Origin: Anisus vortex
Taxonomy: Eukaryota; Mollusca; Gastropoda; Planorbidae
DNA length: 64,000 nucleotides
Assembly: GCA_949126835.1 (NCBI GenBank)
Contig: OX421492.1
Span: 38,274,886-38,338,885, forward strand
Direction: 5' to 3'
Under the pieces are notes generated by a model, which worked only from the letters and a program-made list of their open reading frames with translations, had not been told where the DNA came from and made no database searches. Positions 37,161 through 49,982 of this stretch are shown piece by piece. Position 1 is the first letter of the stretch; each line of letters begins with the position of its first letter. The position numbers and the translations under genes are program-made.

Positions 37161-37761
37161 CTCCCTTCATTGCGTGCTTGACTACTCAGGACCTGATTAG
37201 TAGTCACAAAAAGAACTCATTTCTTAATTAATTTTTTCTTCTCTCAGTGCATTAGTAACAATATAATTAACAATACCTCACGTTTCTTATGTCACCCATA
37301 ACATATCTCACTTCCTAATTCATGGCACCTTATGAATCATTCACTTCACTGCTTCATTCACGGCACTGTATAAATTATTCACATAACTGCAGCATCACTC
37401 ATTCAACTGCACTCACATTTTATTTCTCTTCCTTGTTATGCCACCCACAAGAAGTCTGTCCGTACAAGTTGTCTGAAAGTTGATCCTCTTCACTCAAGTA
37501 ATGATGTTATTAGTTTTATTATATTCTCACGTAGAGTTTTATGTCTATTGCTGATTATATACGATTGATATATATGACCTTATGTTTAACTTTATATACA
37601 ACTTCCTTAAAGTGGTTGAACTTGTTTCACCTGTCAAATGAAATGAAAGGAGGAAAACTATACTAAAGCGGTGGATACGAAATAATTATTACTTTCTTTG
37701 CTATCACGACTATAGCTAGTAGGTTTTGCTTGAATTGAATACGTCTTAAAACATTTACGTC
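37161..37761. other. Unassigned sequence
   Basis: No gene or repeat was recognised. Confidence 0.5.
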
Positions 37762-38400
37762 CAGCGTTTACGTCCACAATTTGTGTACAACATTGACGCC
37801 CAAATCTTTTGTCCAACATTTACATCCAATAATTGCGTCTGAAATGTGTGTCCAACATTTACGTCCAATAATTGCGTCTGAAATGTGTATCCAACATTTA
37901 CGTCCAATAATGGCGTCTGAAATGTGTGTCCAACATTTACGTCCAATAATTGCGTCTGAGATGTGTGTCCAACATTTACGTCCAATAATTGCGTCTGAAA
38001 TGTGTGTCCAACATTTACGTCCAATAATTGCGTCTGAAATGTGTGTCCAACATTTACGTCCAATAATTGCGTCTGAAATGTGTATCCAACATTTACGTCC
38101 AATAATGGCGTCTGAAATGTGTGTCCAACATTTACGTCCAATAATTGCGTCTGAGATGTGTGTCCAACATTTACGTCCAATAATTGCGTCTGAAATGTGT
38201 GTCCAACATTTACGTCCAATAATTGCGTCTGAAATGTGTGTCCAACATTTACGTCCAATAATTGCGTCTGAAATGTGTGTCCAACATTTACGTCCAATAA
38301 TGGCGTCTGAAATGTGTGTCCAACATTTACGTCCAATAATTGCGTCTGAAATGTGTGTCCAACATTTACGTTCAATATTTGCGTTTAGCTAAAGCGTCCA
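37762..38400. repeat. 39-bp minisatellite with higher-order structure
   Basis: About 15 units containing CCAACATTTACGTCCAATAA then TTGCGTCTGAAATGTGT. Since 39 equals 13 codons, one frame on each strand reads as a 13-residue repeat peptide. Variant units (GTGTATCC with AATGGCG, then GTCTGAGATG) recur exactly five units apart (about 37885 and 38080), showing a 195-bp higher-order unit. No start context or domain supports a protein. Confidence 0.95.
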
Positions 38401-38585
38401 AAATTTGGGCCAATCATCTACTGCACGGGATCAAAGAGTTTATCCAACCTTTCAATTTTTTACATATCTCTTCTAATAGAGAAACGAGCGCATGTGTCAA
38501 ATGCACCAAAGATGTATCTTTATTGTTGTTTTTTTCTTTCTTGTGGTAAACTACTAATGAAAAATAACAACAAAATTTTGCCTCT

Positions 38586-38828
38586 TGATCTAAAGCTACC
38601 CAATCCGTACCGATACTGGGGTCATCAAACCGTTTGCTCAAGTGCCCAGACTCTACTTAGATGCCTAGATCTAAAGCTACCCAATCCGTACAGATACTGG
38701 GGTCATCAAACCGTTTGCTCAAGTGCCCAGACTCTACTTAGATGCCTAGATCTAAAGCTACCCAATCCGTACAGGTACTGGGGTCATCAAACCGTTTGCT
38801 AAAATGTCAAGACTCTACTTAGATGCCT
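38586..38828. repeat. 81-bp tandem repeat, 3 units
   Basis: Three copies of a unit containing CTAAAGCTACCCAATCCGTA. Eighty-one bp is 27 codons, so the plus strand reads as a repeated 27-residue peptide with no known domain. Confidence 0.93.
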
Positions 38829-38832
38829 AGAG

Positions 38833-38960
38833 CAGGGGTCGGCAACCTTTGGAGACGGAAGAGCCAAAAGTTACACTTTACAAAACTTCCTAGTTTTTAA
38901 AGAGCCACTAAAATTTGTGTTTCAATATTATGGTATTTGATTAGGATTATGTAGATCTAG
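38833..38960 (+). mobile_element. hAT left terminus, incomplete
   Basis: It begins CAGGGGTCGGCAACCTTTGG followed by AGAGCCAAAAGTTACAC and AAAGAGCCAC, a common hAT-MITE start. No matching right end or 8-bp duplication of GCCTAGAG was found, so it is a fragment; the right boundary given here is arbitrary. Confidence 0.55.
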
Positions 38961-39673
38961 GCCCTAGAATTAAACATTTAAAATAAAGCTTTGCAAATTA
39001 AATATCTTGAGTCTCTGAGAACATCCGCACCGCAATGATTGAAATCACAACAAGGATACAACAACAATAACAAAAAAAAATGAAACACAATTTTAGTATT
39101 TTTGTGTAGTTTTAATCTCTCCAAATTGACTAGACAACACAAATTACTTTCACAAATATTTCAATGGTTCTAAAATTGAGATTTATCGATGTCTGTTAGC
39201 AGTGCAGTCATAAGCAAGAAATATATTCTAGCTGTTTGAGATACCTTCAGTAAAACATCGCAAGAACTGTGTACTATTGGGTGGGGGGAGGGGGGGCATG
39301 GGGGAAGAAAGGTTCTGAAAAAGTGAGATAACCCTATATTGTGTGTAGTTGCCAAACACAACATAGGTGTGAACACTTTATGCACCTGTTTGTCTTCTTT
39401 TTCCTTCCAGAGAGTTGCACTGTGTGAGTACCAGACTTATTTCTGGACTTAGTTATTTATAGCCGAAATTTCGCCTTGCATTTGTAATGGTATTGGTGAA
39501 ATATGTCCCCATGCAATCGTGCAGTTTTATGGTGTTGGTGAAAAGGCCCAACTACAAAGATATTAGTGAAATATACTTCATTGAGCATACATTTAGATAT
39601 GTATAGAAGCTTTTAGTTTCATTTAGTTGGATCTACTGCCTATTAATAAAATCTTTTTTGAATAATATGATTG
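38961..39673. other. Unassigned sequence
   Basis: It may include the interior of the hAT fragment. A G-rich run lies near 39281-39303. No gene was recognised. Confidence 0.45.
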
Positions 39674-39681
39674 CTGATGAT

Positions 39682-39911
39682 CAGTGGCGCAGCCTGGAGT
39701 ATAAGTATGGGGGGGGGGGGAAAGGGCAGAATTGGGGAAATGAGCAGTGGGGTACGGTAGGGAGGAAAGGCTAAAACAATGGATTAGCCCACCGGTGTAC
39801 CTTCAATGGGGGCGTATTTACATACTTCGCCAGCTTTCAGGCCCCCGTTGCGCATCTGAGAATCATTAGGTGCATGTGTCTACCCCCCTCTCCGATCTGG
39901 CTACACCTATG
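39682..39911. mobile_element. Short hAT-type MITE
   Basis: The left end is CAGTGGCGCAGCCTGG and the reverse complement of the right end is CATAGGTGTAGCCAG, matching at about 10 of 15 positions. Flanks CTGATGAT (39674-39681) and CTGTTGAT (39912-39919) agree at 7 of 8 bases. A G run follows the left end. It belongs to the same terminal type as the outer element at 29301. Confidence 0.55.
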
Positions 39912-40255
39912 CTGTTGATGGAACATGCCTCAATTTAATTCAGTAAGAGTGAAATAATAGGACTCGCGTTAAGCGGTATATGGGTATGCTTATCATTAGC
40001 ATCACTTTCATTTATTCCAGCTAAATAAACTATTATTATTACACATCACTCATTTATTTTCTGCTATTTGATCTGTCATTCAACTAAGCTAGACATTATT
40101 TTACAAATGTTACGGGCCACAAGACGTGTATAGAAATGGTTTAACGACTTATTGTTACTGCTGGGATTGAGATCTGTAGGAGTCCTTAATTAGAAATCTA
40201 CATTGAGATTATTTCTATATATAAACAACAACATGGATTTAATGATGTTCTAAAG

Positions 40256-40437
40256 CACGGATCGGCAACCGACGGCACGCGTGCCACACCTGGCATGCAG
40301 AAGACAGTTCTGGCAGTTCAAGTCTTTTTTAAACAAGAATTTGAGTACTAGAACAGGATAACTTTTAAGTAGTTGGCACGCTGAGTATATTTGAAATCCT
40401 ACTTCGGCACACCATTATCAAATGCTTACTACCCCTG
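40256..40437. mobile_element. Short hAT MITE
   Basis: It starts CACGGATCGGCAACC and ends TACCCCTG. Inside are GGCACGCGTGCC and GTTGGCACGCTGAGTAT, shared with the hAT element at 30135-31443. The 8-bp flanks agree only partly (about 5 of 8). Confidence 0.7.
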
Positions 40438-41454
40438 CTCCAATGAATATCATTTCCTTAACACAAACATTATTGTTTAATTTAAGAATTTTCCATCATA
40501 AATAGATCTATATACTATAACTATATTCTTGGTGTTAGTACTTTTTTGAATGAACTGTTTTTATTTGCAAAAATGCTACTAATGATTGTCCTATTGGATG
40601 TTTCTTTTTAAACAATGGCTCATTGACAACTGTGAACTTTGTACACACACATAATTCAGCCTAGCGATCAGACCTGGGGATAGAATTGATGATCTTCTAA
40701 TGGTAGGTCATCCTTCCCCTTATACACACACAAACACACGCACATACACACACGCCCAAACACACACATTCCTACTCCACACCGCGTGCCCACACACACA
40801 CACATACACACACGCCCAAACACACACATTCCTACTCCACACCGCGTGCCCACACACACATAACGCCCTTCCTGCATCCACCAACGCGAGATGGCGCTGA
40901 AGAGACAAGACGGACGGATGCCCAAGGGGCAAGTTAACTGATTGGGGGGGGGGGGGTGTGAAGGAGGTTCTGCCTTGTAAAGAATGTCCATTTAACAGTG
41001 AGGAATGATGGCGCTTGGCGCAATTCACAGCTTTAACAGAAGGGTGTGTAATTACTTCCGTTTCCTAGAACAATACACAAAAAAAGGAAGACTCGACAGA
41101 AGGTGATATAAAAAGAAAACACATAGTGGAAAAGAACGGATTTATAAGATGAAGTGGTTTTAAAGTGGACTCGTCATCTTTCATTTTTATTCAACATTTA
41201 AAAAGGAAGATAGGAACCAGATGGCCTTGTGGATTTGACTAGAAGTACTTGTTGATTTCAGCTTTTGTCCCCGATTGATGAAGTTGAAGTTTTGACAAAT
41301 AAAATCAAATGGTAATGCTTTACTCATAAGTAAAGTGATAGAACGTAGAAACAAGAGGCTGACCACCAAATGAATGGAGACGTATATAAAGACATAAAGG
41401 GGCATGGTGAGGAAAACGCATTGAGGTCAGTTGGCATGTACATTCATTGTTGAG
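40438..41454. other. Unassigned sequence with a 60-bp tandem duplication
   Basis: A 60-bp unit with ACACGCCCAAACACACAC and ACTCCACACCGCGTGCC is duplicated at about 40735-40860. A G run lies near 40945-40956. No gene was recognised. Confidence 0.6.
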
Positions 41455-41690
41455 TGGTATGGTGGAGTCTTGTTAGTGCCTTGGTGATAGTGACGTAATA
41501 GTGATGTGGTAGTAATGTGCCAGTGATGTGAAGCGGTTTGCTAGTGGTGTGATAGATATGTATCGGTTATGTCATAGTGATGTGCCAGTGATGTGAAGCG
41601 GTTTGCTAGTGGTGTGATAGATATGTATCGGTTATGTCATAATGATGTGCCAGTGATGTTCTTGTGATGTGCTAGAAATGTGATAATTAT
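41455..41690. repeat. GATGTG-rich tandem repeat
   Basis: Loose TAGTGATGTGCCAGTGATGT units. A phrase of about 64 bp with GAAGCGGTTTGCTAGTGG is present twice. Confidence 0.85.
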
Positions 41691-42344
41691 CCGAATGTAA
41701 TGAGATATTGATAATGTTGCGCTACCCAGTTTTTTAATCTCCCTGACTTTACAACTGTTAAGTCGACTGATCAATGTGGTTGACACAAGCATGAAGATGA
41801 CCTAAAGACTAATAAAAAAAAACATGACTATATATAAGTAAAAAAAAACAAAGTTTCTATGGGCTGTGGATCTTGTATTTTAGACTCAAATCACATAGAC
41901 AACATAATCGACAACATAAGATGCATTGTAAGTAAATCACGTTCTTGAAATTTAACATGATTATTTGCCTTTAAAAAAAAGCACTCTTCAGTTGATAAAA
42001 TCTAAATGTAGATACGTGTACTGATAACATAATATAAATCTCGTCTTGTCATTTCTCGTTCAGTTAATCAAATGTCAAAGCTAAGAGTCCACACTAAAAA
42101 TATTAGTAAGGGAAATAAAGTAAAAACTAGAAATTAATTAATTAAAAATTATGTTTGAGCTATAGCTGGTTTATAAGGTAGACAAATGGGAAAACTTTAA
42201 AGTATTCTAATACTAATAATATGTACTATAATAAAACTAACATTTATATTTTATGTATATAATAACAAACCGTGTCTACTACTAATATTTTGTTGGCTTG
42301 TCCACAGAAATATTACTATTTATTAGGTTTCTTGGCGTGCAATA
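41691..42344. other. Unassigned AT-rich sequence
   Basis: No gene or repeat was recognised. Confidence 0.5.
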
Positions 42345-42617
42345 ATACCAGTATTTGTGCAACATTACCAGTGTTTGTGAATAATACCAGTATTTGTGCT
42401 ATAATACCAGTGTTTGTGCAACAATACCAGTATTTGTGCAATAATATCAGTATATGTGCAATTATACCAGTATTTCTGCAATAATACAAGTATTTGTACA
42501 ACAATACCAGTATTTCTACAATAATACCAGTATTTGTGCAATAATATCAGTATTTGTGCAGTAATACCAGTATTTGTGCAATAATACCAGTATTTGTGCA
42601 ATAATACCAGTATTTCT
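42345..42617. repeat. 20-bp minisatellite, about 13 units
   Basis: Variants of AATACCAGTATTTGTGCAAT. Open frames on both strands are repeat artefacts. Confidence 0.93.
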
Positions 42618-43466
42618 TCTCAACATGCAGGCCACAGAGTAGTTTGGTGTTTCAACTGTTTGTCGTTACTACATGTGTAACCAGAGTAAACTATCACGTT
42701 ATCCAATCCTTAGACCATCGAAGCTGGAATAATACGAAACATAGCCGTATCAAGTTCAACCTTATGTTTTTGCATGTTTCAGTTATTAAAATCACTAGCC
42801 CAACTAAAAATGCTAAAAATCAATTCCCGCTTCCGACTTTCTATTTTGTAGTTTTTGAACTTTATTATGATTCAATAACGAAATCTGAGTAAAAGTGTAT
42901 GTCCTTGACACGCGAAGAAATACGTAAATATGTAAAAAAAAAGTTCCTGATTCCCTCCCATCTCTCGATTCCTCCTCTCTCACCTCACTCACACACACAC
43001 TTTGACGTGTCATCAATATATACTTTTTGGCACATTTGCCAAATTGAGGAGTCAATGATGCACAAGTACAAAATAAAAAGAAGGTAAAAAATCAGCCAAT
43101 TAGTATTTCAGTATTTTGGTTCGCCCCTGTCTTCCAGGAGACTTGCAAGAGTACACAGGTTAATCGGCCATCAGCTCCAGGCCAGACACTAAAAGCACGT
43201 GTACAGGTTAGTTACACGTTTGAACGTACACAGAATGAGTGTTTTGATCATAGGGAAGACAAGATTGAAGAAGATAGAGAGAAAGACAGATAGAGAAGGA
43301 GAGAAAGAGAGAGAGAAAAAAATAGAGAAAGAAAGAAAGCGAAAAGGAGATAGGAATAAAAATAGATACAAAAAAATATGAGGAGAAATAGAGAGATAGC
43401 GAAGAAGGAGCGTTCTGTTGACTTTTGTGTATATTAAAACTTACAGACAAATCAAGAAGTCTTCAG
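42618..43466. other. Unassigned sequence with a GA-rich patch
   Basis: A purine-rich patch lies at about 43262-43406. Open frames here have no domain. Confidence 0.5.
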
Positions 43467-43635
43467 CAGGGCTCGGCAACCACGGAACGCGATCCGAAAT
43501 TGGCACGCAGAGCGATTTTCAATGGCACGCGGAAGACGATCATAAAAATCTCTTCTACAAGAAATAGGGTGCTTGAGCTCAATGACGTAGAAATCCTGCC
43601 TTGTCACACTTTTATCAAAAGGTTGCCGACCCTAG
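43467..43635. mobile_element. Short hAT MITE
   Basis: It starts CAGGGCTCGGCAACC and ends GGTTGCCGACCCTAG, inverted repeats of 15 bp with two mismatches. The subterminal ATTGGCACGCAGAGCGATTT is shared with 30135-31443. No clear 8-bp duplication is seen. Confidence 0.75.
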
Positions 43636-43869
43636 GTAGCACGTGTAGAATGACAGAATGTAACACAAACAGTTTTGTACTCTACGGCTTAGCTGTCACA
43701 TCCATTTTCTCGAACACTCTTTCATCCTTATCCCTTCACTATTTCTTTACATATTGCTTACTCACTTTCTTACAATGTCTATGAAAACCCCCGATCTCTC
43801 CACCGGTCTCTTTCGCTATTTACGTGAACAGATTACGCTCATTTTTACAATTTATCTCTCTTATACACT

Positions 43870-44113
43870 CTGGCGGCGCTTTCTACTGTCGTACTAAGGA
43901 TCCTAGGTTCGAATCCTGGTGTACGCTAGGACTGTTCCTGGGTCTGGAGGGTGCCCCTGAGTCTACCCAGCTCTGATAGATAGGTTACCTTTGTTGGGGG
44001 GAAAGGGCGCCTATGCATTGTGATGGCCAAACAATCCCATAGCATGCCATCGCCACGGAAACTTGTGCATGTTGCTTCGCCGTTCCTATGGATCAATTTG
44101 GTCTGACTTTACT
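43870..44113 (+). mobile_element. tRNA-derived SINE, near full length
   Basis: The head carries the B-box AGGTTCGAATCCTGGT. The body has CTGAGTCTACCCAGCTCTGA, then TTGTTGGGG, GGCCA, CCACGGAAAC and a 3' end GGATCAATTTGGTCTGAC. The same body order is present at 45281 and, on the minus strand, at 57845-58095. About 244 bp. Like other SINEs it would have been copied by a partner LINE. Confidence 0.8.
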
Positions 44114-44121
44114 CACTCACG

Positions 44122-44124
<3 letters not shown>

Positions 44125-44170
<46 letters not shown>

Positions 44171-44181
44171 TCTGTCTGTCT
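44125..44181. repeat. (CT)n microsatellite
   Basis: CT tract just 3' of the SINE; it may have grown from the SINE tail. Confidence 0.92.
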
Positions 44182-45280
44182 CAGAAACTCCAATAAACTT
44201 TCTCAAACATCAATTGATTAAGCTAGGTCTTGCACTTATCACACAAATTGCTTCAACTGTGTCCTGTCTCAGACACATTTTTCAACATTTCTGACACCAC
44301 ATCTTTTGTCATGTTAAATATTGCACGTCCCGGGAGACACTCTCAATAAACCATCATTGACACACATAAATTGTCTTAGCTAAATATTGCACGGTCTTCG
44401 AAACTTCTGTTGACGCTTATCTCTCACACCTATGGCCTTAGTAAACTCAGACACACCATCTCTGCCACACACCAATTGACTAATGTTAAATCTTGCACTG
44501 CCTCAGAAAGAGTCTTTCGTGTGAGATATCATATTAAAATCACCTCCCAGTATTCCCTTGATATAGACAAAGACAATTACGATTGTCTGATGCCGATGCT
44601 TGGTGAAGGCAATAGAGAGGTCACGAAATGGATCTGGGAAGAAGACATTGCATTTTCAGAGATTTTGATTGGTTGAAACTTGAAACTTTTTTCTCTATAA
44701 GGTTAACGGACGTGGGCGTAAGGGGAAAAGAGATGTGGGGAGGGGGGGGGGGAAGAGGAGGATTTTTTCTTCAACCGCCCGCACTCCTTCCGGCTCATTT
44801 ATCTTCTGGATTCGGTCAATGGATCAACAATTATGACAGAACATCATTCGGTGACTTCCGTCCAATTGGCCTTTTTATCCTTTTTCTATCTTTAGTAGCA
44901 CAATTTCAGAAGGTCTTTCGGGTCTATTTGTTTATTACTGAGATGAGCACTTTTTTTGTCGTTTCGCCATATAAATCAGTATAGAGTGTTTGTAAGGTGG
45001 GCCATACATTTTGAAGCTTTATTTACATTTCACCACTAGAAGCTCTGTGTGGAGGACAAACTAAATGGATTGGTCGGTCTTGTTTTAACCCACGGTCCGC
45101 CTATTGCCCACCCCTAGTATATCAATTTCGATTTCTCAATGTTATTGTTTGTTGTTGTTTCTTTTTTTTTAATTAATGTGAAAAAGAACACTCTAATTTG
45201 TAACACATAGACTATCACATTAGTATCACATTGAAATACTCTATTCCAATATTTTGTTTCTTTTTTAAACATCTCTATAT
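44182..45280. other. Unassigned sequence
   Basis: Two overlapping open frames (44410-44676 and 44628-44984) have no domain I recognise. A G run lies near 44741-44751. Confidence 0.5.
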
Positions 45281-45500
45281 GGGGCACGGTGGACGAGGGC
45301 AGCGCGTTTGGCTGGCGAACCGAACGTCCTGGGTTCGAATCCTGGTACAGGCTAGAATTGACATTAATTGGGGTAAAGTAAAGGCGGCTATGCATAGTGC
45401 TGGCCACACCATCACTTACTATGCTGTGGCCACAGAAACTGATGAAAGCTGCTTTACGGGCCCTACGGATCGATTTGGTCTGATGGGATACTTTACTTGA
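45281..45500 (+). mobile_element. tRNA-derived SINE with the clearest head
   Basis: It starts GGGGCACGGTGGACGAGGGC (A-box region), with the B-box at about 45330 in TGGGTTCGAATCCTGGT. The body lacks the CTGAGTCTACCCAG part but has GACATTAATTGGGG, AAGTAAAGGCGGC, TGGCCACA, GGCCACAGAAAC and ends ATCGATTTGGTCTGATGGG. An open frame over it is coincidental. Confidence 0.82.
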
Positions 45501-45529
45501 CATCTCTTCACATACATGAAAAAAAAACA

Positions 45530-45932
45530 TGTTTATAAACACATGTCTATAAACACATGTCTATAAACACATTTCTATAAACACATGTCTATAAACACAT
45601 GTCTATAAACACATGTCTATAAACACATGTCTATAAACACATGTCTATAAACACATGTCTATAAACACATGTCTATAAACACATGTCTATAAACACATGT
45701 CTATAAACACATGTCTATAAACACATGTCTATAAACACATGTCTAAAAACACATGTCTATAAACACATGTCTATAAACACATGTCTATAAACACATGTCT
45801 ATAAACACATGTCTATAAACACATGTCTATAAACACATGTCTATAAACACATGTCTATAAACACATGTCTATAAACACATGTCTATAAGCACATGTCTAT
45901 AAACACATGTCTATAAACACATGTCTATAAAC
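45530..45932. repeat. 14-bp minisatellite, about 29 units
   Basis: Unit ACACATGTCTATAA, nearly perfect over 400 bp. ACATGT is a palindrome inside each unit. Confidence 0.97.
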
Positions 45933-47654
45933 GGTTTTTTGTTGTGCTTTTTTGTAGTTATTTTTTTTTTTAAGTAAAAAAAAATTTTCGTTCTGTATTC
46001 CTGTTTGAATTGCGAAAGACAATGAACGTGACTAAATCACTTACTGCGCTTCTAACGAACAGCCCTCGGCGTAATTACTCAACCACCCTCTCAATTTAAC
46101 CTCCAATGGACCCTCACACTGACCGAGGTGTCGCCGAGTGGCCCCAAAAAGAAAAGAGAAAAAAAAAGGAAAATTCCCAAGCTGAACTTGTGGAACCTAT
46201 CCACATTTATTACGTGAGTTCGGCGATGACCTAGTTAACGTAAGACCACATACACACATACACACACACATATACACATGTACACACATACACACACAGA
46301 CACTAAAGGGGAGAAATACGCCACACACATTTTTATAAGACCTTGGAAATTTTAATTCCTTTCTGTAAAAAAAAGAATAGTTATTTTGAGATTATCAGAC
46401 ATTTTTAGATCATCTTATGCAAGAACTGAAACACGAGAGTAATTAAACTTTTTCAATGTAAAGTTTATAATATAATTGAATTTTCTTTCTTTAAAAAAAA
46501 AAATTGCTGACAGCGAATTAAACAAACTGGTATACAGAATTATTTCCCTTCTTTTGTTACAGCTAAATGTGGTTACTTCGATTAACTCTAATTATAAAAG
46601 TGAAAAATTATATTTTATAACATTGTCTCGATAGATAAAACTATCAATTTTTTTGGAAACTGATTTTTATTGGCGCTTTTTTCCATTCGTCCATTTGTAT
46701 TTTTTTAATCTTTCAAAGAATAACAAACCCAATAATAGTTTGTAAAGCCAAGATAATACCGAGCCACCTTTACTTTGGCCCCGATTTATACTCAGCCATA
46801 TTATGTCATTGTCTTGTAAACTACGTAGCAGCTTTAAGAAATAATTTTCTATCACATATTAGTGTCCACCATTCTATTACATGAGTAGCATACCATTCTA
46901 TCGCATATAGTCTTCTAGCATTCCTAATCTACAAATTATCGACAGCCACAAAAAAAAAAATATAAAAGTGTCCAGATTCTGATGGAAAGCTCAGGCTTGT
47001 TGAGGGGGTGGGTGGGGAACATGGGGTGAGTGGGTGAACAGGTCAATTTCATCAGAGTATCACAACCTGCTCGCTGTTTACAGTTCATCGTCTGGCATGG
47101 TGCAATTCACACGCCAACTTAACTTAAAGAAGATTAATTTATTGGGCAAGTCTTTTTTTTAATTGTCTATTATCCTGTTCGCAAACATTTGAGTTTTTGA
47201 TATGTTCTGACATAACAATCTACTATCTTGTTCGTTTTAAAGATCTTCTGTCGCCTACTTTTTACAAACGGCAAGGAGTATTTAGCGACCAAACATACAC
47301 ATAAGCTTAAAGAAATATGTTTAACATGTGAATTTTTTTTTTACCAACTGAAATAACAAATTGTGCACATTAAACAACTACCGGTACTTAGAACCGGCAT
47401 GTCTTCACTAAATGGTTATTTCAAAAGCTTTCTTTATTTTCATTAATTGATCGTGTTTCTAGGAATTCAACCTGGGGGGTTTAGAATGGCTCAACTTAAG
47501 ACTTTACATACCTAACCTTTGACCTTTCCCAATGTTCGACTTGTTGGACAGTTTTCCATTACCGGCCTTTAGATGCTAATAACACCTGAATGGTCCATGG
47601 CTTCCATTTGAACCATTATCTTGTTGTTTCTTATGGCTGAACGTAGGCAAAATG
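45933..47654. other. Unassigned AT-rich sequence
   Basis: A short CA patch lies at about 46250-46302. No gene was recognised in this 1.7-kb stretch. Confidence 0.5.
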
Positions 47655-49269
47655 CTTTCAGTTCACTCTGACTGGGGAAGTTATTCACTGAGTCTCAAAT
47701 AACTCTGGCTGGGGAAGTTATTCACTGAGTCTCAAATAACTCTGACTGGGGAAGTTATTCACTGAGTCTCAAATAACTCTGGCTGGGGAAGTTATTCACT
47801 GAATCTCAAATAACTCTGGCTGGGGAAGTTATTCACTGAGTCTCAAATAACTCCGACTGGGGAAGTTATTCACTGAGTCTCAAATAACTCTGACTGGCGA
47901 AGTTATTCATTGAGTCTCACATAACTCTGGCTGGGGAAGTTATTCACTGAGTCTCAAATTACTCTGACTGGGGAAGTTATTCATTGAGTCTCACATAACT
48001 CTGGCTGGGGAAGTTATTCACTGAGTCTCAAATAACTCTGACTGGGGAAGTTATTCATTGAGTCTCACATAACTCTGGCTGGGGAAGTTATTCACTGAGT
48101 CTCAAATAACTCTGGTTGTGGAAGTTATTCACTGAGTCTCAAATAACTCTGACTGGGGAAGTTATTCACTGAGTCTCAAATAACTCTAACTGGGGAAGTT
48201 ATTCACTGAGTCTCAAATAACTCTCACTGGGGAAGTTATTTACTGAGTCTCAAATAACTCTGACTGGGAAAGTTATTCATTGAGTCTCACATAACTCTGG
48301 CTGGGGAAGTTATTCACTGAGTCTCAAATAACTCTGGTTGTGGAAGTTATTCACTGAGTCTCAAATAACTCTGACTGGGGAAGTTATTCACTGAGTCTCA
48401 AATAACTCTGACTGGGGAAGTTATTCACTGAGTCTCAAATAACTCTGACTGGGAAAGTTATTCACTGAGTCTCAAATAACTCTGACTGGGGAAGTTATTC
48501 ACTGAGTCTCAAATCACTCTGGCTGGGTAGATATTTTCATTGAGTCTCAAATAACTCTGGCTGGGTAGATATTTTCATTGTGTATCAAATCACTCTGGCT
48601 GGGTAGATATTTTCATTGAGTCTCAAATCACTCTGGCCGGGTAGATATTTTCATTGAGTCTCAAATCACTCTGGCCGGGTAGATATTTTCATTGAGTCTC
48701 AAATCACTCTGGCAGGGTAGATATTTTCATTGAGTCTCAAATCACTCTGGCCGGGTAGATATTTTCATTGAGTCTCAAATCACTCTGGCCGGGTAGATAT
48801 TTTCATTGTGTATAAAATAACTCTGGCCGGGTAGATATTTTCATTGTGTATAAAATAACTCTGGCCGGCTAGATATTTTCATTGTGTATAAAATAACTCT
48901 GGCCGGGTAGATATTTTCATTGAGTCTCAAATCACTCTGGCCGGGTAGATATTTTCATTGTGTATAAAATAACTCTGGCCGGGTAGATATTTTCATTGTG
49001 TATAAAATAACTCTGGCCGGCTAGATATTTTCATTGTGTATAAAATAACTCTGGCCGGGTAGATATTTTCATTGTGTATAAAATAACTCTGGCCGGGTAG
49101 ATATTTTCATTGTGTATAAAATATCTCTGGCCTGGTAGATATTTTCATTGAGTCTCAAATTAGTCTGGCCGGGTAGATATTTTCATTGTGTATAAAATAA
49201 CTCTGGCCGGGTAGATATTTTCATTGTGTATAAAATAACTCTGGCCGGGTAGATATTTTCATTGTGTAT
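47655..49269. repeat. 37/38-bp minisatellite, left part
   Basis: It starts with about 23 units of 37 bp (GGGGAAGTTATTCACTGAG core, to about 48520) and continues with about 20 units of 38 bp (GGGTAGATATTTTCATTG core). The 38-bp units come in two types, ending GAGTCTCAAATCACTCTGG or GTGTATAAAATAACTCTGG, which alternate in blocks. The array is interrupted at 49269 by the LTR retrotransposon and resumes at 57122. Confidence 0.95.
49266..49269. other. Target-site duplication, left copy (GTAT)
   Basis: GTAT before the left LTR matches GTAT after the right LTR (57122-57125). Intact units read CATTGTGTATAAAATAAC, so the insertion split one unit and copied four bases. Confidence 0.9.
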
Positions 49270-49982
49270 TGTTACGAAACGACGTATTAATACAGATGTG
49301 AGGTGTTATATTAGTGTATTATATGTAAATGTAACGCCGTAGGATTCAATCGTTAGACGCTATCGTTTGGTTGACCTAGATAAATAGATGTCACCGTTCT
49401 AGCTGAGTGTAATTTGACACTTGACCTCGTGTCGCTTCTCTAGAAAAGGAGTGTTAGCCGATATAATTAACCCCCTTCCCTCCATTTCCGCTATCATTTA
49501 CAAACATTTACAACTCTTCCACTAGGGTGGTTAAGTTACTTGGCCTGCCATCTACAAGTCGTGACACTGAATTGTAATCAGTAAATACAATTCCCCCCCC
49601 CCTACACCTTTTTTACAATTACCTCTCTCTCCTCCTATCCCGCATTTTTCCCTGAAGAAAACACATATACGCTTACCCACTTGCATAGATACTTTAATTG
49701 GAAGCGTCTCCAATAGCGCCTTAATGTCTATTTTGCTAAGGTTTAAGGGCACCCTGAGGTCTGGCATGATTGTTATATTGTGGGAAGTTTAATCAATGTA
49801 CTGTAATTAAGTAAGATTAATGTTTCAAGCTAAACCCTGACCTCGCCCTATCCGCCCAGTTTCGAACAAAGAGAAATTGACTCTGTTGTTCCATTAATTA
49901 AACGACTTTCTAACCAGACTTGTGTCTGTGTTTTTGGGAGTGGAAGTTTTTCCCCATAGTTACGTTTGGCTGTACCTTATGC

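Noticed and set aside
36425..37231. Plus-strand frames of 160-270 codons with HHYLATSLPC repeats
   Set aside because: All three frames of a 16-bp minisatellite are open; artefact.
37755..38392. Open 13-residue repeat proteins on both strands
   Set aside because: The 39-bp unit happens to lack stops on both strands; no evidence for coding on either.
44410..44984. Two overlapping open frames of 88 and 118 codons
   Set aside because: No recognisable domain, no splice or start support, and a G-run low-complexity segment within the second.
44990..45116. Possible short MITE with GGTGGGC inverted ends
   Set aside because: Ends match for only about 7-8 bases and no target duplication was found.
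45231..45500. 89-codon plus-strand frame
   Set aside because: It lies over the SINE at 45281-45500.
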